Of a stretch of 64,000 bases of DNA, positions 26,729 through 35,006 are shown one piece after another. How positions within the stretch are numbered: position 1 is the stretch's first letter; every line of letters begins with the position of its first letter. The stretch is from assembly GCF_029961765.1 (NCBI RefSeq), contig NZ_CP124681.1:124001-188000 (forward strand). The letters are read 5' to 3'. Both the position numbers and the translations under genes were made by a program. Below the pieces are notes generated by a model, which saw only the letters and a program-made list of their open reading frames with translations, was not told where the DNA came from and ran no database searches. Source of the stretch: Nocardioides sp. QY071. Its GTDB lineage: Bacteria; Actinomycetota; Actinomycetes; Propionibacteriales; Nocardioidaceae.

Positions 26729-28231
26729 TCAGGACACCCGGACGAGCAGCTCGTGCAGCCCGCTGGCGCCGTTGGGGAACGGCTCCGCGCGGGCGGCGGT
26801 CTGCGGCTCGCCGTTGCCGGCGACCGCGCGGACCGCGATCCGGTGCGAGCCCGGCTCGGCGGGCCAGCGGTGGAACCACTGGCGCCAGTAGTCGTCGCCG
26901 CCGTCCGGGCCGAGCTGCGCGTCGACCCACCGTCCGCCGTCGATGCGGACCTGGACCCCGGCGATCCCGCCGCGCTCCTGGGCCCACGCGACGCCGCCGA
27001 CCACGACGTCGCCGGCGTCGAGCTCGGCCAGCGCCTTCGGCGTGTCGATCCGGGCGCTGATCTTGATCGGCGCGTCGGTCGCCCAACCGCGCTCGGTCCA
27101 GTAGGCCTGCCGGTCGTCGTACGTCGTCAGGGTGAGGCGGCGCAGCCACTTGGTGGCGCTGATGAACCCGTACAGGCCCGGGATCACCAGCCGCACGGGG
27201 AACCCGTGCTCGCGCGGCAGTGCCCTGCCGTTCATGCCCACCGCGACCAGGGCGTCTCGGCCGTCGGTGGCGAGCGCGAGCGGCGTGCTGATCGTCATCC
27301 CGGCGAAGTCGGTCGAGAGGATCTGGTCGGCCTTCGTGCTCCCGATCCCGGCGAGGTCGAGCACGTCGGTGAGTCGTACGCCGAGCCAGCGGGCGGCGCC
27401 GACGTAGGGACCGCCGACGCTGTTGGAGACGCAGGTCAGCGTGATGTCGCGCTCGACCATCGGCATGGCGAGCAGGTCGTCGAAGCTCAGCGTGACCTTG
27501 CGGTCCACGTCGCCGTCGATGGTGAGGGACCAGTCGTCGGCGCTGATCACGGGCACGTCGAGCCGCGTGTCGACCCGGTAGAAGTCGCCGGTGGGCGTGC
27601 GGAACGGGGTGATCCCGCGGACCTGGTCGTCGAGCCCACGGGGCAGCGGCGGGGCGGGGTCGGTCGGCGTGGGGAGGGTGACGTCCTCGGGGCGGGCGCG
27701 CAGGCCGGACACGAGGCGTCCGGCGACCCCGCCCACGGCCGCCAGCGCGGCGAGGGCGGTGACGGTCAGCAGGACGGTACGACGGCTGCCCTCGGCAGCA
27801 GTCGCCTGCTGGTGGGTGCCGGCCAGGAGCCGCAGTGCGGCCACGGCCGCCACGGCCGCGACCACGGAGGGCAGCAGGTCGAGCGGCTCCACCTCCGGCC
27901 GCGTCAGCACGGCGCCCCCGGCGACGGCGACCAGCGCCACCAGCAGACCGGCGCCGACGGCGAACCGGCGCCGGGCCAGGAGCCCGGCCACCGCCGCGAG
28001 CACCAGCACCCCCGCCAGCACCGAGCCGACCAGGATCGCTTTGTCTGCGCTCCCGAAGTTGCGGATCGCCCACTCCTTCATCGGGGTGGGGGTCCGATCG
28101 ATGACAGCCGAGCCGACGGCGAGCACGGGCGAGGTGGCCGCGTCGCTGAGCGCGGCTGCCAGGTGGGCAAGCCCTATCCCGACGAGGGTGGACAGGACGC
28201 CGTAGGAGGCCCATTGCAGGCGAGTCGTCAT
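26729..28231 (-). CDS. Membrane-anchored molybdopterin-dependent oxidoreductase
   Basis: The 500-residue protein has four or five N-terminal membrane helices (to about residue 190). A sulfite-oxidase-fold molybdopterin domain follows, with the cofactor cysteine in LTCVSNSVGG. A C-terminal Ig-like dimerisation domain (about 395-500) has GVAWAQERGGIAGVQVRIDG. It resembles SorA/MsrP-like enzymes that oxidise sulfite or reduce sulfoxides outside the cell; the substrate is unknown. An in-frame GTG at 28252 would add seven residues. I prefer ATG 28231 because a SigK-type -10 element ends 7 nt before it. Confidence 0.9.
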   Translation of the reverse strand: MTTRLQWASYGVLSTLVGIGLAHLAAALSDAATSPVLAVGSAVIDRTPTPMKEWAIRNFGSADKAILVGSVLAGVLVLAAVAGLLARRRFAVGAGLLVALVAVAGGAVLTRPEVEPLDLLPSVVAAVAAVAALRLLAGTHQQATAAEGSRRTVLLTVTALAALAAVGGVAGRLVSGLRARPEDVTLPTPTDPAPPLPRGLDDQVRGITPFRTPTGDFYRVDTRLDVPVISADDWSLTIDGDVDRKVTLSFDDLLAMPMVERDITLTCVSNSVGGPYVGAARWLGVRLTDVLDLAGIGSTKADQILSTDFAGMTISTPLALATDGRDALVAVGMNGRALPREHGFPVRLVIPGLYGFISATKWLRRLTLTTYDDRQAYWTERGWATDAPIKISARIDTPKALAELDAGDVVVGGVAWAQERGGIAGVQVRIDGGRWVDAQLGPDGGDDYWRQWFHRWPAEPGSHRIAVRAVAGNGEPQTAARAEPFPNGASGLHELLVRVS

Positions 28232-28238
28232 GCCCGGT

Positions 28239-28266
28239 ATTCGGAGCACCACCCCGAGTCGGATGC
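28239..28266 (-). promoter_or_regulatory. SigK-type promoter of the molybdopterin gene, probably leaderless
   Basis: On the minus strand GCATCC (28266-28261), a 16-nt spacer and CCGAAT (28244-28239) match the SigK -35/-10 pattern. The -10 ends 7 nt before ATG 28231, so transcription would begin at or next to the A of the start codon, giving a leaderless mRNA. The motif also overlaps the alternative GTG start codon region at 28252. Confidence 0.72.
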
Positions 28267-28279
28267 CGCGGTGCGCGGA

Positions 28280-29770
28280 CTACTCCTCGATCCACCCCGC
28301 GCTCTGGGCGATGCGAACCGCGTCCCGGCTTCGTTCGACGTCGAGCTTGCGGCGGATCGATCGCAGGTGGGTCTTCACGGTGGTGACCGAGACGAAGAGC
28401 TTGGCGGCCAGGTCGTTCTGGTCGGCGCCCTGCGCGAGCAGGGTGAGTACCTCGCTCTCGCGGGTCGTCAGTGGGGAGGCCTCCACGGCCACCGCCGTCT
28501 GCTCGAGGGGGAGTCGGATCGATGTGGTCCGGTTCGCCGGACTCCTCATCGCACGGTCGACCGCGGCGACGACCTCAGCCCGCCACGCCTCGGTGGCCGG
28601 ATTGTCGGTGACCAGGTGCGAGAGGAGCTCCCGGATAACGGCCGGGTCGTGGATCGTGAACGGCCGCAGTACGCCGGTGCGCTGGGTGTCGGCCAGCGCC
28701 TGGGCGATCAGTCGATGTGCGGCGTCGGGGTCGCCGAGCCGGTGGTGCACGACAGCCTGCAGCACGCAGGTCGAGGGATAGGTGAGCGTGATCGATGGGA
28801 TCTGTGCGGCGGTGACGGGACTCAACCGTTCCAGAGCGCTCGGGTACTCCCGGTCCTGGACGAGCTCCGTGGCCTCCAGCAGCCGGGCCTCGGCCTCGGC
28901 GTCCATCCGGCGCAGGTCCTCGACGGCGGCCTGCAGCCGCCGCTCGTCGCGGCTGCTGATCGCCAGATACCCGTCGAGCAGGACAAGCATCGTCAGCCAC
29001 GGACCGGCGGTGCGGACGAATGGGTCATCGAGTACGCGGTCAAGGAGCTGCCGGGTCCGCTCCACCTCGCCGGCGTCGATGGCTGCCAAGGCCTGGACCG
29101 CCGTCGTGACCGCGCAGACCATGGCGCTGCGGCGACCGGTGTCGCCCGCGGTCACAAGATCGTCGATCAGCGCTGCGTCCATCGCGACGTTGGTGCAGTG
29201 GCGGGCCCACTGCTCGACGGGACGGATGCGTTGCTCCCACGATCCTCCGAGCTCGTCAGCCGCGTCGCGCGACAGGTGCCGCAGAGTCGCGGCGTGGTGG
29301 AGCGCGCTGGGCACCTGTCCGCGCAGCATGGCCATCAGCGCCAGCCGTGACAACGCCGCCGCGGCCACCCTGGCCAGCCCGACCAGCTGGCCCAGGTCGC
29401 GTGCGGCGGCCAGGTGGCGCTCGATGCGGTTCATCGCTGCGAGATCGACGGAGGCGAGGTGCTCCTGCAACGTCGCTGCGAGGTTGAGATGGAGCAGCGC
29501 CCGGCGCCCCGGATCCAGCGCAGCGCTGACTCCCACGAGGGCGTCGGCCTGATCGAGGGCATCGTCGTCGACACGATGCTCGACGAGCGCCGTCCAGAGG
29601 CGGAGGATCACGATGTCGGCGGCGCGCTCCTGGTGCGCCGCCGACCCTGGTTCCGGAGACGGATCGGGCGCTGTGTCTGCTCCCACCCACGGATTCCACC
29701 CGGGCACGAGCCCGCTGAGCTCACCACACAGGCCGGCGAACCTCTCCCAACCGTCGACAAAGTCGTCCAT
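28280..29770 (-). CDS. LuxR-family regulator with TPR-like helical domain
   Basis: The 496-residue protein has a C-terminal LuxR helix-turn-helix (about 430-490: LTTRESEVLTLLAQGADQ, LFVSVTTVKTHLRSIRRKL). The remaining 420 residues are alpha-helical, like the TPR arms of MalT/LAL regulators, but no N-terminal ATPase was seen. It may be a shortened LAL-type regulator. ATG 29770 follows a run of G residues that serves as RBS. It lies 48 bp upstream of the SigK-controlled molybdopterin gene and follows an ECF sigma gene on the same strand. Confidence 0.88.
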   Translation of the reverse strand: MDDFVDGWERFAGLCGELSGLVPGWNPWVGADTAPDPSPEPGSAAHQERAADIVILRLWTALVEHRVDDDALDQADALVGVSAALDPGRRALLHLNLAATLQEHLASVDLAAMNRIERHLAAARDLGQLVGLARVAAAALSRLALMAMLRGQVPSALHHAATLRHLSRDAADELGGSWEQRIRPVEQWARHCTNVAMDAALIDDLVTAGDTGRRSAMVCAVTTAVQALAAIDAGEVERTRQLLDRVLDDPFVRTAGPWLTMLVLLDGYLAISSRDERRLQAAVEDLRRMDAEAEARLLEATELVQDREYPSALERLSPVTAAQIPSITLTYPSTCVLQAVVHHRLGDPDAAHRLIAQALADTQRTGVLRPFTIHDPAVIRELLSHLVTDNPATEAWRAEVVAAVDRAMRSPANRTTSIRLPLEQTAVAVEASPLTTRESEVLTLLAQGADQNDLAAKLFVSVTTVKTHLRSIRRKLDVERSRDAVRIAQSAGWIEE

Positions 29771-29862
29771 CAGCCCCCCCGGGCGCTCCCTGCTCGGTGC
29801 GTGACGCACCGACTCCCTGGCCTCAGGGCGAGCGTACGACGCCGAGCGTGGCGCCACGGGTT

Positions 29863-30411
29863 TCAGGCGGCAGGCGACGAGAGCGAGTTGCGTAGCCGTC
29901 GCCGAGCCCGGGAAGCGGCGGCCGAGACCGCACCGGGCGTGCGTCCCTGCGCGGCCGCGATCGCGGCGGTCGGGTGACCGTCGACCTCGATCCACCACAG
30001 CAGCTCACGCCAAGGCGCCGGAAGGGCGGCCAGAGCCGCGCCCACGTGGCTCTCTGTCAAAGGCGGAGGGGCCTCCACCTCCACCGGTTCCAGGACCGCC
30101 CAGTCGTCGACGAGAAGGTGCCGTGCGTCGTGTCGCATGGTTTCGTAGCACAGCCTGCGCACTGCGGTCGCCAGGTAACCGCAGAAGTTCTCGGTGGGCC
30201 CGCGTCCGCGACGCATTGCTCGGAAGATCTTGGCGAACGCCTCCGCGGCCGCGTCCTCGCCGCGCGTTCGGTGGCAGCCCGTCGTGGCCGCAATGGCGGT
30301 CGCGGTCGGCAGGTGACGACGGTAGAGGGCTTCGAAGGCGGCGTCGTCGCCGGCACGGAATCGGCGCAGGAGCTCCTCGTCGGAGGCCTGGCGGTCGCCC
30401 GCGTCCGGCAT
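29863..30411 (-). CDS. ECF-type RNA polymerase sigma factor
   Basis: The 182-residue protein has sigma region 2 (LLRRFRAGDDAAFEALYRRH near residues 14-33; EAFAKIFRAM) and region 4 (LAALPAPWRELLWWIEVDGH, about 130-150; AIAAAQGRTPGAV). It is divergent in sequence from SigK. No typical anti-sigma gene is beside it; the LuxR-type gene follows after 92 bp. I chose ATG 30411; an in-frame GTG at 30456 would add 15 residues. Confidence 0.82.
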   Translation of the reverse strand: MPDAGDRQASDEELLRRFRAGDDAAFEALYRRHLPTATAIAATTGCHRTRGEDAAAEAFAKIFRAMRRGRGPTENFCGYLATAVRRLCYETMRHDARHLLVDDWAVLEPVEVEAPPPLTESHVGAALAALPAPWRELLWWIEVDGHPTAAIAAAQGRTPGAVSAAASRARRRLRNSLSSPAA

Positions 30412-30540
30412 TGCGCCTGCAGTCGTGGGGTGGGGGTCCTGTTCGCGGTGAAGCACCAGCCGAGGATCGCCCGGCGTGGGAGCGTGATCATCCCACCGAG
30501 GCAGGGGACGAGGGATGACCTTCGACGGCGAGGTAGGACG

Positions 30541-30738
30541 TCAGGGCAGGAGCGGGAGGGAGGAGAGAGGCGTCTCCGGGGCAGAGCGGGGATGGGGTGT
30601 CGCTGTCCGCGGCCAGGTCGGATCCACCGCCCCGACGGCGACCGGTGCTGCAAGGGCGACGGCGATCAGCGCCAGACCCAGGAGGCGTTGGCGCCACGGC
30701 GCCAGGACGGTGGGACGACGACTGCGCGGCGTTGCCAT
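30541..30738 (-). CDS. Small hydrophobic/secreted peptide, hypothetical
   Basis: The 65-residue frame begins with a basic segment (about 20 residues) and a hydrophobic stretch (LLGLALIAVALAAPVAVGAV). A Pro-rich tail follows, resembling a signal peptide with a short mature part. No homologue was recognised. It lies before the ECF sigma gene on the same strand, so it could be a small membrane regulator, but it might equally be a non-coding frame. Confidence 0.4.
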   Translation of the reverse strand: MATPRSRRPTVLAPWRQRLLGLALIAVALAAPVAVGAVDPTWPRTATPHPRSAPETPLSSLPLLP

Positions 30739-30787
30739 GCCCTCTCAGAGCGCCGAGACGTCCCGATGTGACGCGGAGTGGGATAGG

Positions 30788-31747
30788 TCACACAGGCGTC
30801 GCGATGTGCACGAGCGCGTCGCCCGCGTTGACGATCGGCGCACGGGTCAGCCCGATCACGATGCCGTCGCGGTCGGCGTGGACCAGCCGGACCCGACGGC
30901 CGAAGGTGTCGGACAGGCCGCCGAGGCGCTGCCCCGACTCGACCCGGTCGCCGAGCCTGACCTCGAGGTGCAGGATCCCGGTGCCGCGGGCCCGGACCCA
31001 GGCGCTGGAGCGGGACTCCGCCGGTGCGGGGTGGTCGGCCCACGCGGGATCGGGCTCGATCATGTCGAGGGAGGCGAGCACGCGCCGTACGCCAGCGACA
31101 CCGACGGCGATCGGCTCGGCCTGGAAGCGCATCGCCTCGCCGGCCTCGTAGAGCAGCACCCGGGCGCCGCGGTCGCGGGCGGCCTGGCGCAGCGAGCCGT
31201 CGCGCAGTCGCGCGTGCAGCATCACCGGCGCCCCGAACGTCTCGGCGAGCTCGCGGGTGCGCGGGTCGTCGAGGTCGGCGCGGATCTGGGGCAGGTTGCT
31301 GCGCCGGTCGGCGGCGGTGTGCAGGTCGATGCCGACGTCGCACTTGCCGACGACCTCAGTCATGAACAGGTGCGCGATCCGGCTGGCCAACGAGCCGCGG
31401 GCCGAGCCGGGGAACGAGCGGTTGAGGTCACGACGGTCCGGCAGGTAGCGGTCGCCGGTCATGAACCCGAAGACGTTGACGACGGGTACGGCGACCAGCG
31501 TGCCGCGCAGCGTCTTGGGCGACAGGCTCGCCACGATCTGCTGCACCACCTCGACACCCATCACCTCGTCGCCGTGGATCGCGGCGTTGACCCAGACCGT
31601 GGGCCCGGGCTCGCGGCCGTGGACCACGCGGACCGGGAGGCTGATGTCGCCACCGGTCACCAGCCGGGTGATCGGGAGCTCGACCTCCTTGGCCGAGCCG
31701 GCCCGCACCCGCACGTTGCCGATCGCGAACGACTCACGAAGCGCCAT
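30788..31747 (-). CDS. Succinylglutamate desuccinylase/aspartoacylase family protein
   Basis: The 319-residue zinc peptidase-like enzyme has NAAIHGDEVMG (metal His and Glu, about residues 52-62), RDLNRSFPG (substrate Arg), and DLHTAADRR (second metal His). A C-terminal beta-barrel includes a biotinyl-like hairpin (GILHLEVRLGDRVESGQRLG). Its start overlaps the upstream zinc-protease stop by 1 bp. This family often accompanies RimK ligases and their proteases, so it may remove or trim amino acids added by the divergent ATP-grasp ligase. Confidence 0.9.
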   Translation of the reverse strand: MALRESFAIGNVRVRAGSAKEVELPITRLVTGGDISLPVRVVHGREPGPTVWVNAAIHGDEVMGVEVVQQIVASLSPKTLRGTLVAVPVVNVFGFMTGDRYLPDRRDLNRSFPGSARGSLASRIAHLFMTEVVGKCDVGIDLHTAADRRSNLPQIRADLDDPRTRELAETFGAPVMLHARLRDGSLRQAARDRGARVLLYEAGEAMRFQAEPIAVGVAGVRRVLASLDMIEPDPAWADHPAPAESRSSAWVRARGTGILHLEVRLGDRVESGQRLGGLSDTFGRRVRLVHADRDGIVIGLTRAPIVNAGDALVHIATPV

Positions 31748-32253
31748 CAGGAGGTGGCCCCGGTGCGTCCGCGGTTCTTGCGTCGTACCTTGCGCGGCGG
31801 CCGCCCGCCGACGTACGAGCGGCCGGAGTCGACGAGGAAGCCCTGCCGCAGCGCCTCGCGGCCGACCAGCATCCGGAAGCCCATCTCGTCGCGCCTGGTC
31901 AGCGTCACCTCGGTGGTGATCGTGTGCCCGAGGAGCTCGAGCTCGGTGAGGACCACGAAGCGTTCCTGCGTGTGGCCCGTCGAGCTGCGGATCGTACGAC
32001 GGTCGTGGACGGGGCACTCGACGTACACCGCGTCCTCGGCCGAGCGCTGCCACGGGTGGATGGAGAACCGGACCCACGCGAGGCCGTCGCGCTCGAACTC
32101 GTGGAGGTCGAAGGCGTGCAGCGCCGACGTACGGGCGCCGGTGTCGAGCTTGGCCTTCACCGGGCCGATGCCGGAAGGGCCGAGCCCCGGAAGACGCACC
32201 CACTCGCGCCACCCGGCGACCACCGGAGGGCTGGTTGAATGGGCAGCGTCCAC
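31747..32253 (-). CDS. RimB-like retropepsin-fold protease
   Basis: The 168-residue protein belongs to the family annotated as ATP-dependent zinc proteases (PF05618). KAKLDTGARTSALHA carries the Asp-Thr-Gly of a retropepsin fold, and LVGREALRQGFLVDSGRSY closes the domain. In Pseudomonas the homologue RimB cleaves glutamate tails added by RimK. GTG 32253 gives a normal N terminus; TTG 32265 would add four residues. The gene is divergent from the RimK-type gene, with only 23 bp between the two starts. Confidence 0.87.
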   Translation of the reverse strand: MDAAHSTSPPVVAGWREWVRLPGLGPSGIGPVKAKLDTGARTSALHAFDLHEFERDGLAWVRFSIHPWQRSAEDAVYVECPVHDRRTIRSSTGHTQERFVVLTELELLGHTITTEVTLTRRDEMGFRMLVGREALRQGFLVDSGRSYVGGRPPRKVRRKNRGRTGATS

Positions 32254-32276
32254 AAGCCAATCCAATCAGGTCGGGT

Positions 32277-33467
32277 ATGAAGCTCGCGATCCTCTCCCGC
32301 GCCCCGCGCTCCTACAGCACCCAGCGGCTGCGCACCGCCGCCCTCGACCGGGGGCACCAGGTGAAGGTGCTCAACACGCTCCGGTTCTCCATCGACCTCT
32401 CCGGCGACGATCCCGACCTGCAGTTCCGCGGCAAGCAGCTCTCGGACTACGACGCGGTGCTGCCACGGATCGGCAACTCGATCACGTACTTCGGCACCGC
32501 CGTCGTGCGCCAGTTCGAGCAGATGGACGTCTACACGCCCAACACCGCCAACGGGATCGCCAACTCACGCGACAAGCTGCGCGCCACCCAGATCCTCTCG
32601 CGTCACAACATCGGGATGCCCGCGACGACCTTCGTCCGCGACCGCGCCGACGTGATCCCCGCGATCGAGCGGGTCGGCGGCGCCCCGGTCGTGATCAAGC
32701 TCCTCGAGGGCACCCAGGGCATCGGCGTCATCCTCGCGCCCAGCATCAAGGTCGCCGAGGCGATCATCGAGACCCTGCAGAGCACCAAGCAGCAGGTCCT
32801 CATCCAGCGCTTCGTCAAGGAGTCGAAGGGTCGCGACGTGCGCGCGCTCGTCGTCGGCGACCGGGTGGTCGCGGCGATGCGCCGGGTCGCGCAGGGCGAC
32901 GAGTTCCGCTCCAACGTGCACCGCGGCGGCAGCGTCGAGCGGGTCGAGCTCGACCCGGCGTACGAGCAGGTCGCCGTGCGTGCCGCGCAGATCATGGGCC
33001 TCAAGGTCGCCGGTGTGGACATGCTCGAGGCCAAGTCCGGACCGCTCGTCATGGAGGTCAACTCCTCCCCGGGCCTGGAGGGCATCGAGACCGCCACCAA
33101 GCTCGACGTCGCCGGCGCGATCATCGACTACATCGACAACCAGGTCGCCTTCCCCCAGATCGACGTCCGCGAGCGGCTGTCCGTCTCGACCGGGTACGGC
33201 GTCGCCGAGCTCGTCGTCCACGGCGACGCCGACCTCGTCGGCAAGTCGATCGGTGACTCCGGGCTGCGCGACCGCGACATCACCGTGCTGACCCTGCACC
33301 GCGGCACCCTGGTCATCCCCAACCCGTTCCCGCACCACGTGCTCGAGGCCGAGGACCGGCTGCTGTGCTTCGGCAAGCTGGAGGAGATGCGCTCGATGAT
33401 CCCCGCGCGCCCCAAGCGCCGCGCGCGGGTCAAGAAGCTCCCGAAGACGCCGATCCACGAGTCGTAG
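32277..33467 (+). CDS. rimK: RimK-family ATP-grasp ligase with C-terminal RCK_C/TrkA_C domain
   Basis: The 396-residue protein begins like RimK (MKLAILSRAPRSYSTQRL) and has ATP-grasp elements GAPVVIKLLEGTQGIGVIL (about 140-158), KGRDVRALVVGDRVVAAM and VMEVNSSPGLEG. Known RimK proteins ligate glutamates to a protein C terminus. Residues about 300-375 (VAELVVHGDADLVGKSI; RDITVLTLHRG; LEAEDRLLCFGK) form an RCK_C domain, which senses ions or nucleotides in K+ channels. A Lys/Arg-rich tail ends the protein. The RCK_C domain suggests that ligation is ligand-controlled. Confidence 0.9.
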   Translation: MKLAILSRAPRSYSTQRLRTAALDRGHQVKVLNTLRFSIDLSGDDPDLQFRGKQLSDYDAVLPRIGNSITYFGTAVVRQFEQMDVYTPNTANGIANSRDKLRATQILSRHNIGMPATTFVRDRADVIPAIERVGGAPVVIKLLEGTQGIGVILAPSIKVAEAIIETLQSTKQQVLIQRFVKESKGRDVRALVVGDRVVAAMRRVAQGDEFRSNVHRGGSVERVELDPAYEQVAVRAAQIMGLKVAGVDMLEAKSGPLVMEVNSSPGLEGIETATKLDVAGAIIDYIDNQVAFPQIDVRERLSVSTGYGVAELVVHGDADLVGKSIGDSGLRDRDITVLTLHRGTLVIPNPFPHHVLEAEDRLLCFGKLEEMRSMIPARPKRRARVKKLPKTPIHES

Positions 33468-33482
33468 GGGTCGGGTCCGGGG

Positions 33483-33543
33483 CGCGTATCTGACGAATGG
33501 GCTGTGATCTCGGCGGTTTCACAGCCCATTCGTCAGATACGCG
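33483..33543. repeat. Perfect 25-bp palindrome with 11-nt loop
   Basis: Left arm 33483-33507 and right arm 33519-33543 are perfect complements. The left arm starts CGCGTATCTGACGAATGG. The stem begins 15 bp after the rimK stop and ends 24 bp before the enoyl-CoA hydratase start. No T run follows, so it may be a REP-like element or a T-less terminator. Confidence 0.93.
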
Positions 33544-33567
33544 GCGGGACGCGGCAGGATGGCCCGC

Positions 33568-34329
33568 ATGACTGACGCACCCGCCGAGCTGGTCCACCTC
33601 GACGTCGCTGACGGCATCGCGACGATCACCCTCGACTCGCCCCACAACCGCAACGCGCTCTCGCGGCAGCTGGTCACCGAGCTGGTCGGCCATCTGGCGA
33701 CCGCGGACACCGCGGACGACGTCCGCGTGATCGTGCTGGCCTCGTCGGGCCGGGTGTTCTGCTCGGGTGCGGACCTGTCGGAGGCCTCGACGGTCCCGAT
33801 GCAGGAGGGCGCCCGGGCGATCGTGGCGCTGCAGCGCCAGATCGTCGCCTCGGCCAAGCCGGTCGTGACGGTCGTCGAGGGCGCCGCCCGCGCCGGCGGC
33901 ATCGGCATCGTGGCCGCCTCCGACGTCGTCATCGTCGCCGACGACGCCACCTTCGCGCTGACCGAGGTCAAGCTCGGGCTGACCCCCGCGGTCATCTCGC
34001 TCACCGTCTTCCCGCGGCTCACCCCGCGCGGGCTGGCCTGGACCGCGCTCGGCGGCGAGGTGTTCACGGGCGCCGAGGCGGCGTCGTACGGGCTGGCGAC
34101 CGTCGCCGTCCCCGCCGGCGACCTGCGCGCGACCGTCGACGACATGGTCGGCAAGCTCGCCACCGGCGCTGCCCAGGGCCTGCGCGAGACCAAGAGGCTG
34201 CTCGCCGCCGACCTGCTCGAGCGGATCGACGCGAAGGGCGAGGAGCTGGTCGAGCTCAGCGCCCGGCTGTTCGGCTCCGACGAGGCCCGCGAGGCGATGA
34301 CCGCGTTCCTGACCCGCAAGAAGGGCTGA
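33568..34329 (+). CDS. Enoyl-CoA hydratase/isomerase family protein
   Basis: The 253-residue crotonase-fold protein has NRNALSRQL near the start, the oxyanion-hole segments SSGRVFCSGADLSE and ARAGGIGIVAASDVV, and one acid residue in LTEVKLGLTP. The second catalytic glutamate of hydratases appears replaced (LAWTALGG), so isomerase, hydrolase or other crotonase chemistry is possible. It should act on a CoA ester in fatty-acid or aromatic breakdown. ATG 33568 is preferred over 33559 because its RBS spacing is better. Confidence 0.9.
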   Translation: MTDAPAELVHLDVADGIATITLDSPHNRNALSRQLVTELVGHLATADTADDVRVIVLASSGRVFCSGADLSEASTVPMQEGARAIVALQRQIVASAKPVVTVVEGAARAGGIGIVAASDVVIVADDATFALTEVKLGLTPAVISLTVFPRLTPRGLAWTALGGEVFTGAEAASYGLATVAVPAGDLRATVDDMVGKLATGAAQGLRETKRLLAADLLERIDAKGEELVELSARLFGSDEAREAMTAFLTRKKG

Positions 34330-34394
34330 TCAGCCTGCGCGAAGGCGTTTGCGGTGGACCGATCCGGAGCATGGGCCTCGGTGGAGGTGGAGCG

Positions 34395-35006
34395 GTGGAC
34401 ACGAGGACGAGCAGGCTCGCGGCGATGGGAGTGGCCGCGGCGGCGACGATGGTGATGATGGTGACGGTCCTGTCGGGAGGTACGACGGCCCACGCGGCGC
34501 CGTCGGCCGCGGCGAGCGACGAGGCCTGCCTGATGCGGGCGACGACCGGCCAGGTGCGGTGCTACCCGAGCGCCGACGCGCTGCTGGAGGCGGTGACGGG
34601 GGAGCCGGCCGACGGGTTCACGACTGCCGACCTCGCGGCGCCCGCCACGGTGGCGGCGATCGAGTCCGGACTGGCCGGCCCCGGCGAGACAGCGGGGCTC
34701 CGCGGGGCCGGCGTACCTCTCGCGTCGGTCGTGACCGCGGTCTTCTACGACGGCCTCAACGGCACCGGCGCCGCGCTCGTCATGGAGGCGCCCAGCGGCT
34801 GCGACGACGACCTGGGCGTCGAGTGGGCCTGGCCCACCCTGACCCCCGAGTGGCGCAACCGGATCCGCTCGGGCATCGGCTACGCGCGCTGCGACTTCAA
34901 GGTCTGGAACCACGCCTGGTACGCCGGCGCGGCCTACGGGTACGTCTCGAGCTCGGGCTACTTCGGTGCGCTCGACGGCGCGGCCAACTCGGTCAGGATG
35001 CGGTAG
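34395..35006 (+). CDS. Secreted protein, peptidase-inhibitor I36/crystallin-like
   Basis: The 203-residue protein has a clear Sec signal peptide ending in AHA-AP at about residues 36-38. A short Cys pair (ACLMR, VRCYPS) follows, and then a C-terminal segment like small beta/gamma-crystallin or I36 inhibitor proteins (VFYDGLNGTGAALVM; NRIRSGIGYARCDFKVW; AYGYVSSSGYFGALDGAAN). It should be exported. GTG 34395 is chosen because a strong GGAGG-type site precedes it. The 3' end overlaps the convergent anti-sigma-like gene by 14 bp. Confidence 0.8.
   Translation: MDTRTSRLAAMGVAAAATMVMMVTVLSGGTTAHAAPSAAASDEACLMRATTGQVRCYPSADALLEAVTGEPADGFTTADLAAPATVAAIESGLAGPGETAGLRGAGVPLASVVTAVFYDGLNGTGAALVMEAPSGCDDDLGVEWAWPTLTPEWRNRIRSGIGYARCDFKVWNHAWYAGAAYGYVSSSGYFGALDGAANSVRMR

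Noticed and set aside
29414..30771. Plus-strand open frames across the LuxR and ECF sigma genes
   Set aside because: Their compositions are Arg/Gly/Val-rich shadows, while the minus strand encodes clear sigma and LuxR domains.
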